Shown one piece after another: positions 8,419 through 16,984 of a stretch of DNA of 64,000 bases. The translations under genes and the position numbers were made by a program. Position 1 is the first letter of the stretch, and every line of letters begins with the position of its first letter. Location of the stretch: NCBI GenBank assembly GCA_019749835.1, contig JAIEPJ010000087.1:44327-108326 (forward strand), in the 5' to 3' direction. The notes under the pieces were generated by a model. It saw only the letters and a list, made by a program, of their open reading frames with translations, was not told the origin of the DNA and ran no database searches. The stretch comes from Phreatobacter sp. (GTDB taxonomy: Bacteria > Pseudomonadota > Alphaproteobacteria > Rhizobiales > Phreatobacteraceae).

Positions 8419-9300
8419 GTGTTCAGGTCCTATCCGCCACAGATCGTGCTCGAGGCCGTGCTCAACGGCCTGCTCACCGGCGCCGTCTATGCCCTTGTCG
8501 CGCTCGGCCTGACCCTCGTCTATGGCGTGCTGCACATCATCAATTTCGCCCATGGCGCCATGCTGACGCTGGCCATGTTCGCCGTGCTGGTCGCCCATCT
8601 CGGCTTCGGCATCGATCCCTACCTCGCCATCCTGCCGCTGACCCCGCTGTTCTTCGCCTTCGGCTACGGCCTGCAGCGCTTTGTCATCTCGCCGGCGAGC
8701 CGCAACGACGACGGCGCCATCCTCCTCGTGACACTTGGTCTGTCGATCGTCATCGAGAACCTGCTTCTCGCCATCTTCCGCTCCGACACGCGGTCTCTGA
8801 CCCTCGACTATTCCTTCTCCGTGGTGGATCTCGGCTTCGCGCTCCTGTCGCTGCCGCGCGTCATCGGCTTCGGCGTCGCCCTGGTCGTCGCTGCCGCGCT
8901 CTGGGCCATCCTCGCGCTCACCGATACCGGCAAGGCGATCCGGGCGGTGGCGAAGGAGAAGCTCGGCGCCTCCCTGGTCGGCATTGACGTCAACCACATC
9001 TATGCCGTCACCTTCGGCCTCGGTGCGGCGACGCTGGCGGTGGCCGCCTGCCTGCTCATGCCGTCCTTCTACGTCAATCCGCGCGTCGGCAACGCCTTCG
9101 TCCTCGTCGCCTTCACGGTCGTGGTGCTCGGCGGCATGGGGTCGATCGCCGGCGCCCTGGTCGGCGGCCTGGTCATCGGCGTCGTCGAGAGCCTGTCGGG
9201 CCTCTATCTCGGCGAAAGCCTTGGCCAGATCGGCATCTTCCTCATCTTCATCCTGGTCCTGCTCTTCCGCCCGACCGGCCTGTTCGGGGCGAAGGCATGA
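8419..9300 (+). CDS. Liv-type ABC transporter permease (LivH family)
   Basis: A 293-residue inner-membrane permease with about eight hydrophobic helices. It has the LivH-family opening NGLLTGAVYALVALGLTLV and the motif INFAHGAML, then ALTDTGKAIRAVAKEKLGA, the cytoplasmic loop that contacts the ATPases. It starts with GTG, taken because the family N-terminus (QIVLEAVLNGLL) begins right after it. Its last four bases overlap the next permease (ATGA). Confidence 0.95.
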   Translation: MFRSYPPQIVLEAVLNGLLTGAVYALVALGLTLVYGVLHIINFAHGAMLTLAMFAVLVAHLGFGIDPYLAILPLTPLFFAFGYGLQRFVISPASRNDDGAILLVTLGLSIVIENLLLAIFRSDTRSLTLDYSFSVVDLGFALLSLPRVIGFGVALVVAAALWAILALTDTGKAIRAVAKEKLGASLVGIDVNHIYAVTFGLGAATLAVAACLLMPSFYVNPRVGNAFVLVAFTVVVLGGMGSIAGALVGGLVIGVVESLSGLYLGESLGQIGIFLIFILVLLFRPTGLFGAKA

Positions 9301-10298
9301 GCTCCGGGACCTTCGCAGCCTATCGCCCGATCCTCATCGCCATCGCAGCCCTTGCAGCCCTGCCGCTGGCCGTGCCCATGCTCGTCGGCGCCGGCCTCTT
9401 CGCCGGTCCCAACACCTTCTACAACCTGATGATCTTCATCCTGATCATCACGCTGGCGGCGCAGGGCTGGAACATTGCCGGCGGCTATGGCGGCCAGTTC
9501 TCCTTCGGTCACGCCGCCTTCTTCGGCACGGGCGCCTATGCCCAGGCGGTGCTGCAGACCCGCTATGGCGTCAATGCCTGGGCGGCGCTGCCGGTGGCCA
9601 TGGCGCTGGGCGGTCTCGTCGGAGCGGTCATCGGCCTGCTCGCCTTCCGCGCCCGCCTGCGCGGTTCCTATTTCGCCCTGGTCACGCTCGCCTTCGCCGA
9701 GGTCTTCCGCATCCTCGCCAATGCCACCCCGATCACCGGCGGCGCCGCCGGCACGCTGGTGCCGCTGCGCATCGGCTTCGGCCAGATGCAGTTCGACGCT
9801 CCCGCCGCCTTCTTCTACCTCGCGCTCGCCTTCGTCGCCGTCGTGCTCATCCTCAACCGGCTGCTCGAGCGCTCGCGCTTCGGCGCCTGGCTCGTGGCCG
9901 TCAGGGAAAACGAGGACGCCGCCCGCGCTCTCGGCGTCGACACGCTCACGGTCAAGCTCAAGGCGATCACGCTGTCGGCCGCCATCACGGCGGTGGCCGG
10001 CGCGCTCTATACCCAGAAGTTCCTCTATGTCGACGCCAACATCGCCTATGGCGCCTGGATCTCGGTGGAGGCACTGCTGGCGCCCATCGTCGGCGGCATC
10101 GGCACGGTCTTCGGCCCGCTCATCGGCGCCATCGCGCTGATCGGCCTCGGCGAGGCGGCAAAGACCGTCATCCACGCCGCTTTCGGCTCCGCCGTTCCAG
10201 GCGTCGACCTCGTCGTCTACGGCTTGCTGCTGATCGTCGTCATCGCTTTCGCACCGCGCGGCCTCATCGGTCTGCTGCGAACCGGGGGAGGGCGCTGA
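9297..10298 (+). CDS. Liv-type ABC transporter permease (LivM family)
   Basis: A 333-residue inner-membrane permease, second half of the translocation channel. It has an N-terminal hydrophobic segment, the family motif GYGGQFSFGHAAFFGTGAY (about residue 63) and the ATPase-coupling loop RENEDAARALGVDTLTVKL. Its start overlaps the upstream permease and its stop overlaps the following ATPase start (TGATG), so translation is coupled throughout. Confidence 0.95.
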   Translation: MSSGTFAAYRPILIAIAALAALPLAVPMLVGAGLFAGPNTFYNLMIFILIITLAAQGWNIAGGYGGQFSFGHAAFFGTGAYAQAVLQTRYGVNAWAALPVAMALGGLVGAVIGLLAFRARLRGSYFALVTLAFAEVFRILANATPITGGAAGTLVPLRIGFGQMQFDAPAAFFYLALAFVAVVLILNRLLERSRFGAWLVAVRENEDAARALGVDTLTVKLKAITLSAAITAVAGALYTQKFLYVDANIAYGAWISVEALLAPIVGGIGTVFGPLIGAIALIGLGEAAKTVIHAAFGSAVPGVDLVVYGLLLIVVIAFAPRGLIGLLRTGGGR

Positions 10299-11038
10299 TG
10301 CTGGAGGTTCAGGGCCTCACCAAGCGCTTCGGCGGCCTCGTCGCGGTCAGCGACGTCAGCCTCACCGTGCCCGAGGGATCGATCACCGGGCTCATCGGCC
10401 CCAATGGCGCCGGCAAGACCACGCTCTTCACGCTGGTCTCCGGTTTCCAGACCCCGAGCACCGGGCGCGTGCTCTTCCGCGGCGACGATATCACCGGCCG
10501 GACGCCGGAGAGCCTCGCGGTCCTCGGCATCGCCCGCACCTTCCAGATCGTCCAGCCCTTTGCCGGCCTGTCGGTGCTGGAGAACGTCGCGGTTGGCGCC
10601 TATCTGCGCTGCCCCCACCGGGCCGAGGCCATGGCCCATGCCGAGGCCGTGGCGGGCAGGGTCGGCCTGACCGATCTCGGCCGCCCGGCCTCCTCACTGA
10701 CGGTGGCCGGCCGCAAGCGGCTCGAACTGGCCCGGGCGCTGGCGACCGGGCCCCGCCTCCTGCTGCTCGACGAGGTGCTGGCCGGCCTCAACCCCTCCGA
10801 GATCCGCGACATCATCCCGGTGATTCGGGCGATCCGGGAGACCGGGGTGACGATCCTGATGATCGAACATGTCATGCAGGCGGTGATGAGCCTGTGCGAA
10901 CATGTCCATGTCCTCGCCAACGGCCGCCTCATCGCCGCCGGCACGCCGGCCGAGGTGGTGGGCAATCCGGCGGTCGTCGAGGCCTATCTCGGTCACGGCG
11001 CGGCGGGGCGCCTGCAGAAGGGGGCGGCCCATGGCTGA
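10298..11038 (+). CDS. Liv-type ABC transporter ATP-binding protein (LivG family)
   Basis: A 246-residue cytoplasmic ATPase. Walker A is GPNGAGKTT (about residue 35) and Walker B is LLLLDEVLAGL; the ABC signature is degenerate (SLTVAGRKRLELAR instead of LSGGQ), with a following His switch in MIEHVM. LivG proteins often have a relaxed signature such as LPYGxQR. The gene starts on the A of the permease stop codon and overlaps the next ATPase by eight bases. Confidence 0.94.
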   Translation: MLEVQGLTKRFGGLVAVSDVSLTVPEGSITGLIGPNGAGKTTLFTLVSGFQTPSTGRVLFRGDDITGRTPESLAVLGIARTFQIVQPFAGLSVLENVAVGAYLRCPHRAEAMAHAEAVAGRVGLTDLGRPASSLTVAGRKRLELARALATGPRLLLLDEVLAGLNPSEIRDIIPVIRAIRETGVTILMIEHVMQAVMSLCEHVHVLANGRLIAAGTPAEVVGNPAVVEAYLGHGAAGRLQKGAAHG

Positions 11039-11744
11039 ACCGATCCTGTCGGTCGAAGGCCTCGTCGCCGGCTATGGCGCGACGGAAATCCTGCGCGGCC
11101 TGTCGATGAGCGTCGCCCCCGGCGAGATCGTCGCCGTTCTCGGCTCCAACGGCGTCGGCAAGACGACGCTGAACATGGTCCTGTCGGGGATCCTGCGCGC
11201 CAGCGCCGGCACCGTCCGCTTCCTGGGCGAGGACATCACGCGCGCGAGCCCGGGCGAGATCGTCGCGCGTGGCCTGATCCACGTGCCGGAGGGTCGCAAG
11301 ATCTTCCCCAACATGACCGTGCGCGAGAACCTCGTGCTCGGCTCCTACCGGCGCGGCAAGGCGGCGCGCGCCGGCAATCTCGAGCGGGTGTTCTCCACCT
11401 TTCCCCGTCTGCGCGAGCGCAGCGGCCAGCTGGCAGGAACCCTTTCGGGCGGCGAGCAGCAGATGCTCGCCATCGGCCGCGGCATGATGGCCGAGCCGAA
11501 GCTCCTGATCCTCGACGAGCCCTCGCTCGGCCTCTCGCCGCTGCTGGTGGAGGAGATGTTCACCCTGGTGCGGCAGATCCATGCCGAGGGGCTCGCTGTC
11601 CTGCTTGTCGAGCAGAACGTCGTCCAGTCGCTGGAGGTTGCGGCCCGCGCCTTCATTCTGGAAAACGGCATCTTCGCGCTGTCGGGGACGGCGGCGGACC
11701 TCGCCGCCAGCGACGACCTGCGCCGCGCCTATCTGGGCCTGTAA
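11031..11744 (+). CDS. Liv-type ABC transporter ATP-binding protein (LivF family)
   Basis: A 237-residue ATPase with all canonical motifs: Walker A GSNGVGKTT, signature [14 protein letters not shown], Walker B LLILDEPSLGLSP and the switch His/Gln region VEQNV. The LivF-type stretch RGLIHVPEGRKIFPNMTV is present. With the preceding four genes it completes one importer (receptor, two permeases, two ATPases). The lyase gene of the island follows after 61 bases on the same strand. Confidence 0.95.
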   Translation: MAEPILSVEGLVAGYGATEILRGLSMSVAPGEIVAVLGSNGVGKTTLNMVLSGILRASAGTVRFLGEDITRASPGEIVARGLIHVPEGRKIFPNMTVRENLVLGSYRRGKAARAGNLERVFSTFPRLRERSGQLAGTLSGGEQQMLAIGRGMMAEPKLLILDEPSLGLSPLLVEEMFTLVRQIHAEGLAVLLVEQNVVQSLEVAARAFILENGIFALSGTAADLAASDDLRRAYLGL

Positions 11745-11805
11745 CGATGGCCCGACCCTTTCCTTCCAAGCCTTTCATGACCAAGCGCCTTGCCGGAGAC
11801 TGCCG

Positions 11806-12690
11806 ATGACCAGCCCTGCCCAGATCCTGCGCGCCCGGCTCGACCGGCGCCCCGTGCTGGTCGCGCCCGGTGTCGTCGATCCGCTCACCGCCCAGATCGC
11901 CGTCGATGCCGGCTTCGAGGCGCTCTATCTGACCGGCGCCGGCATCGCCTACACCCAGCTCGGCATGCCCGATATCGGCCTCACCACCATGACCGAGGTG
12001 AGCAACGTCATTGCCCGCATCGCCGACAAGGTGAACGTGCCGCTGATCGTCGACGGCGACACCGGCTTCGGCAATGCCATCTCGGTCCAGCGCACCGTGC
12101 GCGTCTTCGAACGGGCCGGGGCGTCGGCCATCCAGATCGAGGACCAGACCTTCCCCAAGCGCTGCGGCCATCTGCGCGGCAAGGACGTGATGCCGACGGA
12201 CGACATGGTCGGCAAGATCAAGGCGGCGGTGGACGCCCGCGCCAATGGCATGCTCGTCATCGGCCGTACCGATGCCGGCGCCGTCGAGGGCTTCGAGCGG
12301 GCCTTCGAACGGGCCGAGCGCTATGCCGAGGCGGGGGCCGACATCATTTTCGTCGAGGCGCCGCGCACCCGCGAGGAGCTCTCTGCTGTCCCGACGCGGC
12401 TCGGCCATATGCGCCCCCTGATGGCCAATATGGTCGAGGGCGGCCGAACGCCGATGACGCCGGTCAGGGACCTGGAGGCCATGGGCTACAGTCTCGTGGT
12501 CTTTTCGGCCGGCGTGGTCCGGGCCATGGCGAAGACCGCCCGCCGGTTCTACGACACGCTCCGCGCCGACGGCACCTCCGATGCGGTGCGCGATGAGATG
12601 TATTCCTTCGACGAGCTCGCCGACATGGTCGGCACCACCGCGCTTCTGGAGGCGGGCAAGCGCTATGACCCGGCCGGGGGCGGGGCATGA
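11806..12690 (+). CDS. Isocitrate lyase/PEP mutase superfamily carbon-carbon lyase
   Basis: A 294-residue TIM-barrel enzyme of the isocitrate lyase/PEP mutase superfamily, of the short (methylisocitrate lyase or dimethylmalate lyase) size. It has the Mg-binding motif VDGDTGFGN (about residue 80) and the flexible active-site loop KRCGHLRGK (about residue 120) with the catalytic Cys characteristic of true lyases. The family cleaves 2-hydroxy or 2-alkyl succinate-type acids to pyruvate or glyoxylate plus a second acid. The LeuCD-like pair in the same island could supply or consume such a malate. It overlaps hyuB by four bases. Confidence 0.9.
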   Translation: MTSPAQILRARLDRRPVLVAPGVVDPLTAQIAVDAGFEALYLTGAGIAYTQLGMPDIGLTTMTEVSNVIARIADKVNVPLIVDGDTGFGNAISVQRTVRVFERAGASAIQIEDQTFPKRCGHLRGKDVMPTDDMVGKIKAAVDARANGMLVIGRTDAGAVEGFERAFERAERYAEAGADIIFVEAPRTREELSAVPTRLGHMRPLMANMVEGGRTPMTPVRDLEAMGYSLVVFSAGVVRAMAKTARRFYDTLRADGTSDAVRDEMYSFDELADMVGTTALLEAGKRYDPAGGGA

Positions 12691-14339
12691 CGCTCGATCC
12701 CGTCACGCTCGCGGTCCTCAAGGGGCGGCTGGAGCAGATCGCCGACGAGATGGACGCGACGCTCTACCGCTCCGCCTTCAACCCGATCATCGCCGAGGCG
12801 CGCGACGCCTGCCATGGCCTCTACCACCGCGAGACCGGCGACACGCTGGTCCAGGGCACCAAGGGCCTGCCGATCTTCGTTGGCGCCATGGCCTTTGCGG
12901 TGAAGGCGGTGATCGACAAGGTGAAGGCGCAGGGCGGGCTTTCCCCGGGCGACACCTTCATCTTCAACGACCCCTATGCCGGCGGCACCCATCTCAACGA
13001 TTTCCGGCTTGTACGTCCGGTCTTCCGTGACGGGGCGCTGTTCTGTTGGCTCGCCTCGGCCGGTCACTGGCTGGACATCGGCGGCAACGTGCCCGGCGGC
13101 TACAATCCGGTGGCGACCGAGAGCTTCCAGGAAGGCGTGCTGATCCCGGTGGTGAAGCTCGTTTCGGCCGGCGAAACCCGGCAGGACATCCTGGACATCC
13201 TCACTGCCAATTCCCGCCTGCCGAATTCGAACTGGGGCGACCTCAACGGTCAGCTCAACGCGCTCGATCTCGGCGAGATCAGGCTCAACGCCCTGCTCGA
13301 CCAGTATGGCGCCGCCACGATCGACCAGGCCTTCGTTGCCTTTTCCAGCCGCGCCGAGGCCCTCATGCGAGAGGCTGTGTCGGCCCTTCCCGACGGCACC
13401 TATGCCTTTGAGGACTACCTCGACAATGACGGTATCGTCGACGCGCGGCTGACGGTGGCGCTCGACCTCACCATCGCCGGCGAGACCATGGTGCTCGACT
13501 TCTCCCGCTCCTCGCCACCCTGCGCTGGCCCGATCAACATCTCCGTGCCGACGACGATCGCCGCCTGCTATGTCGCCCTCAAACATGTCTTTACGGACGT
13601 GCCGGCCAATGCGGGCTGCCTCAAGCCCATCACCTTCGTCGTACCGGGCACGACCCTGCTTGGCGCCGGGGCGCCCAAGCCGATGGCCGGCTATACCGAG
13701 ACGATCCTCCGCCTGATCGGCGTCGTCTTCGGCGCCCTGGCGAAGGCGGTGCCCGATCGCGCCACCGCCGGCCCCTTCGGCACGATCAACGCCCTCTCCA
13801 TGGCCGGCCATCGCGCTGACGGCAGCCGCTGGGTGATGTTCAACTTCTTCGGCGGCGGTCTCGGCGGGAATCCCGAGAGCGACGGGCTCAACCACGCCAA
13901 CAACCCGATCTCGACCGCCACCATGCCGCCGGTGGAGATCCTTGAGGCCGCCTATCCCATCCTGTTCACGCAATGGGCGCTGCGGCCCGATTCTGCTGGC
14001 TTGGGCGCCCATCGCGGCGGCCTCGGTGCCATCTACGAGATCGAGGTGCTGGACCCGCGCGGGGCCGACGTCTTCCTGCTCGGCGAGCGCGGCCGCTTCG
14101 CGCCCTTCGGTGTCAATGGCGGCGGGGAGGGGGCTCTCAACCGGTTCACCTGGACCAATGGCGGCCTCACCGGCACCCCGCCCATGGCCTCCAAGGTCAC
14201 CGGGGTGAAGCTCGGCCAGGGCGGCCGTGTCAGGTTGGAGACGCCGGGCGGCGGCGGCTTCGGCGATCCCGCCGGGCGCGATCCGGCGGCGACCGCGCGC
14301 GATCATCGGCTCGGCTATGTGACCGGAGCGAAGGCATGA
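12687..14339 (+). CDS. Hydantoinase B/oxoprolinase family subunit (HyuB-like)
   Basis: A 550-residue protein of the HyuB family, full length. Recognisable segments are TLYRSAFNPIIAEARDA near residue 30, FNDPYAGGTHLNDF near residue 95, GGGLGGNPESDGLNHANN near residue 395 and the C-terminal TPGGGGFGDP. HyuB subunits act with HyuA in ATP-dependent opening of cyclic amides (hydantoins, 5-oxoproline, caprolactam) or, in acetophenone carboxylase, in carboxylation. The start overlaps the lyase gene and the stop overlaps hyuA by four bases each, so the complex is made stoichiometrically. Confidence 0.93.
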   Translation: MTLDPVTLAVLKGRLEQIADEMDATLYRSAFNPIIAEARDACHGLYHRETGDTLVQGTKGLPIFVGAMAFAVKAVIDKVKAQGGLSPGDTFIFNDPYAGGTHLNDFRLVRPVFRDGALFCWLASAGHWLDIGGNVPGGYNPVATESFQEGVLIPVVKLVSAGETRQDILDILTANSRLPNSNWGDLNGQLNALDLGEIRLNALLDQYGAATIDQAFVAFSSRAEALMREAVSALPDGTYAFEDYLDNDGIVDARLTVALDLTIAGETMVLDFSRSSPPCAGPINISVPTTIAACYVALKHVFTDVPANAGCLKPITFVVPGTTLLGAGAPKPMAGYTETILRLIGVVFGALAKAVPDRATAGPFGTINALSMAGHRADGSRWVMFNFFGGGLGGNPESDGLNHANNPISTATMPPVEILEAAYPILFTQWALRPDSAGLGAHRGGLGAIYEIEVLDPRGADVFLLGERGRFAPFGVNGGGEGALNRFTWTNGGLTGTPPMASKVTGVKLGQGGRVRLETPGGGGFGDPAGRDPAATARDHRLGYVTGAKA

Positions 14340-16381
14340 CCACCCTCGTCGGCGTCGATGTCGGTGGCACCTTCACCGATCTGTTCTTCCTGGACGAGGC
14401 GACGGGCACGTTCCGCACCGCCAAGGTCCCGTCCAACCGCGGTGACGAGGCCGTCGGCTTCCTCGAGGGGCTGAAGACCTTCGGCGCATTGTCCGACCTC
14501 GGATCCATCGTCCATGGCACGACGGTGGGCACCAACGCCCTTCTGGAGCGCAAGGGCGCGCGCATTGGCGTCATCACCACGGCCGGCTTCCGGGATGTTC
14601 TCGAAATGCGCCGCCGCGACCGCCGCAACACCTGGGGTCTGTGGGGCGACTTCACCCCCATTGCTGACCGGGACCTGCGCGTCGAGGTCATCGAGCGGAC
14701 GCTCGCCGACGGCACCGTGCGCCAGGCAGTGGACCCGGCGGAGGTCGCCGCCGCGGCGCGGGCCCTGGTCGCCGCGGGCGCGACGGCACTCGCCGTCGTC
14801 TTCGTCAACGCCTATGCCAATCCCGCCAATGAGAGGGCCGCGGCCGCGGCCGCCCGCGCCGTCTGGCCGAACGAGCATGTGTCGGTCTCCTCCGAGATCC
14901 TGCCGGAGATCCGCGAGTTCGAGCGCGCCTCGACCACCGCCCTCAACGCCTATCTTCAGCCCGTTGTCGGCTCCTATCTCGCGAAGCTGGAAGCGGCACT
15001 CGCGGGCGAGGCCTTTGCCGGCGCCTTCCACATCGTCCAGTCCAACGGTGGCGTCATGTCGACGGCGACCGCCCGACGCCTGCCGGTGCGCACCGCTCTG
15101 TCCGGCCCTGCCGCCGGCGTCATCGCCGCGGCGGCCATCGCCACCGCTGCCGGCTATCCCGACATCATCACCGGCGATCTCGGCGGCACATCGTTCGACG
15201 TGTCGCTGATCGCCGGCGGCGAGGCCGCGCTGGCCGCCCAGACCACCATCGATTTCGGCCTCGTCATCCGCTCGCCGATGATCGAGATCACCACGATCGG
15301 GGCAGGGGGCGGTTCCATCGCCCGTGTCGACCGCGGCGGCTTTCTCGAGGTCGGGCCCGAAAGCGCGGGCTCGCGTCCCGGCCCCGTGGCCTATGGCCAG
15401 GGCAACGACCGCCCGACGCTGACCGATGCCAATATCGTCCTAGGACGGATCAATGCCGACCGTCCCATTGGCGGCAAGCTCCAGCGGCTCGACGTCGAGG
15501 CGGCGCGGCGGGCGCTCGCCCGCCATGTCGGCGAACCGCTCGGCCTCACGCCGGAAGAGGCGGCCGAGGCGGTCGTGCGCATCGCCGATGCGCGTATGGC
15601 CGGCGCCATCCGCCTCGTCTCGGTGGAGCGCGGCCACGATCCCGGGACTTTCGCCTTCGTGCCCTTCGGCGGCGGCGGCGCCCTGCATGCCGGCGCGCTG
15701 ATCGCCGATATCGGCCTCAGGGCGGCGCTGGTGCCGCGCTTTCCCGGTGTCACCTCGGCCATGGGCTGCGTCATGGCCGATATCCGCCACGACCAGGTGC
15801 AGACGCTGAACCTCGTCCTCGGTAGCCTCGACGCGGGAGCCCTCGACCGCCGCATGGCGGAGGAAGGCGCCGCTGCCCACGCCGTCGTCGCCGGCGCCGG
15901 ACTCACCGTCGGGCGGATCGACGTCACCTACGAACTGGACATGCACTATCTCGGGCAAACCCATACCGTCGCCGTGCCGCTGCCGGTGACGTTGACCGAG
16001 GGCCGCACCGGCATCACCGCGGCCATTGTCGCTCAGGCCTTCGAGGCGGCCTATTCGCGGGCCTTTTCCCGCCTGCTGCCGGGCCTCGGCATCCGCATCG
16101 TCAACCTGCGCACCACTGCCATTGGCCGCCGTCCGGCCATCGACCTCGCCGCGCTGGCGCCGGACGCCTCCGCCTCTCTGGCCAAGGCGCGAACCGGCAG
16201 CCGCTCCGTCTGGTTTGGCGGCTGGCGCGAGACGGCGGTCTTCTCCCGCCTCGACCTTCCGGTCGAGGCCGTGGTCGAGGGTCCGGCCGTGCTCGAACAG
16301 CCCGATGCCACGATCCTCGTGCCGCCCGGCCAGCGGGCGCGCGTCGACCGCTTCGGCAACCTCGTGCTGGAATGCGCCTGA
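14336..16381 (+). CDS. Hydantoinase A/oxoprolinase family subunit (HyuA-like)
   Basis: A 681-residue ATP-binding subunit of the HyuA family. The N-terminus VGVDVGGTFTDLFFL is the phosphate-binding loop of the actin-like fold; further motifs are HGTTVGTNALLERKGA (about residue 60), DLGGTSFDVSLIAGG (about residue 280), GAGGGSIARVD and the C-terminal PVEAVVEGPAVLEQPDAT. It forms the ATPase half of a HyuAB enzyme with the gene just upstream. The frame is open further upstream inside hyuB; the ATG overlapping the hyuB stop (ATGA) is the family start. Substrate unknown. Confidence 0.94.
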   Translation: MTTLVGVDVGGTFTDLFFLDEATGTFRTAKVPSNRGDEAVGFLEGLKTFGALSDLGSIVHGTTVGTNALLERKGARIGVITTAGFRDVLEMRRRDRRNTWGLWGDFTPIADRDLRVEVIERTLADGTVRQAVDPAEVAAAARALVAAGATALAVVFVNAYANPANERAAAAAARAVWPNEHVSVSSEILPEIREFERASTTALNAYLQPVVGSYLAKLEAALAGEAFAGAFHIVQSNGGVMSTATARRLPVRTALSGPAAGVIAAAAIATAAGYPDIITGDLGGTSFDVSLIAGGEAALAAQTTIDFGLVIRSPMIEITTIGAGGGSIARVDRGGFLEVGPESAGSRPGPVAYGQGNDRPTLTDANIVLGRINADRPIGGKLQRLDVEAARRALARHVGEPLGLTPEEAAEAVVRIADARMAGAIRLVSVERGHDPGTFAFVPFGGGGALHAGALIADIGLRAALVPRFPGVTSAMGCVMADIRHDQVQTLNLVLGSLDAGALDRRMAEEGAAAHAVVAGAGLTVGRIDVTYELDMHYLGQTHTVAVPLPVTLTEGRTGITAAIVAQAFEAAYSRAFSRLLPGLGIRIVNLRTTAIGRRPAIDLAALAPDASASLAKARTGSRSVWFGGWRETAVFSRLDLPVEAVVEGPAVLEQPDATILVPPGQRARVDRFGNLVLECA

Positions 16382-16977
16382 TGGATATCGCCCGAACCGC
16401 GCTGCTCGTCTGCGACCTGCAGAACGACTTCCTCCACCCCGACGGCGCCTATGGCCGGGCGCGGCAGTCCGCGCCCGAGATCGCCGCGCTCCCCGCGCGC
16501 CTGAAGCCGCTGGCGGATCTGATCCGCGCCAGGGGAGGCTGGATCGTCTCCACCCATTTCACCCTCGTTCCGGGCAAGGGCGGCGAGCCCTTCATCTCCG
16601 ACCACCTGAAGCAACTCCGTCCCTTCCTCGGGAAGGGTGATTTCGTGCCCGGTTCGTGGGGCCACGACACGGTCGACGCCCTGCAGCCCGTCGATATCAA
16701 GGTGGAGAAGGTCGCCTATTCCGCCTTCTACATGTCGCGTCTCGAATGGGTGCTGAAGAAGGCGGGCATCGAGACGCTGCTCGCCTGCGGCATCGTCACC
16801 AATGGTGGAGTCGCCTCGACCGTCCGCGACGCCCATGTCCGCGACTTCCACGTGACCGTCATCGCCGATGGCTGCGCTGCCTTCTCGCCGCAGGTCCATG
16901 ACGAGGCCATTGCCGGGCTGAAGCCGGTGGCGCGGATCGCCATGGTCGCTGACCTGATGGCGGAGATCGGCGGGTGA
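16381..16977 (+). CDS. Isochorismatase-fold hydrolase lacking the usual nucleophilic Cys
   Basis: A 198-residue cysteine-hydrolase/isochorismatase fold protein. The catalytic Asp is in LLVCDLQNDFL and the Lys in VEKVAYSAFY. In nicotinamidase-like members the third residue is the Cys of the motif GVATDVCVESTARDA; here the motif reads GIVTNGGVASTVRDA with Gly at that place. This resembles isochorismatase/PhzD-type members, which do not use a Cys nucleophile, so an amidase role is doubtful. The ATG at 16381 shares its A with the hyuA stop (TGATG); an ATG nine bases earlier is also possible. Confidence 0.88.
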   Translation: MDIARTALLVCDLQNDFLHPDGAYGRARQSAPEIAALPARLKPLADLIRARGGWIVSTHFTLVPGKGGEPFISDHLKQLRPFLGKGDFVPGSWGHDTVDALQPVDIKVEKVAYSAFYMSRLEWVLKKAGIETLLACGIVTNGGVASTVRDAHVRDFHVTVIADGCAAFSPQVHDEAIAGLKPVARIAMVADLMAEIGG

Positions 16978-16984
16978 GGACCCC

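Noticed and set aside
12663-14306. 547-codon minus-strand frame opposite hyuB
   Set aside because: Antisense of a well-supported HyuB gene; composition (His, Arg, Gly, Glu rich) is typical of a shadow frame.
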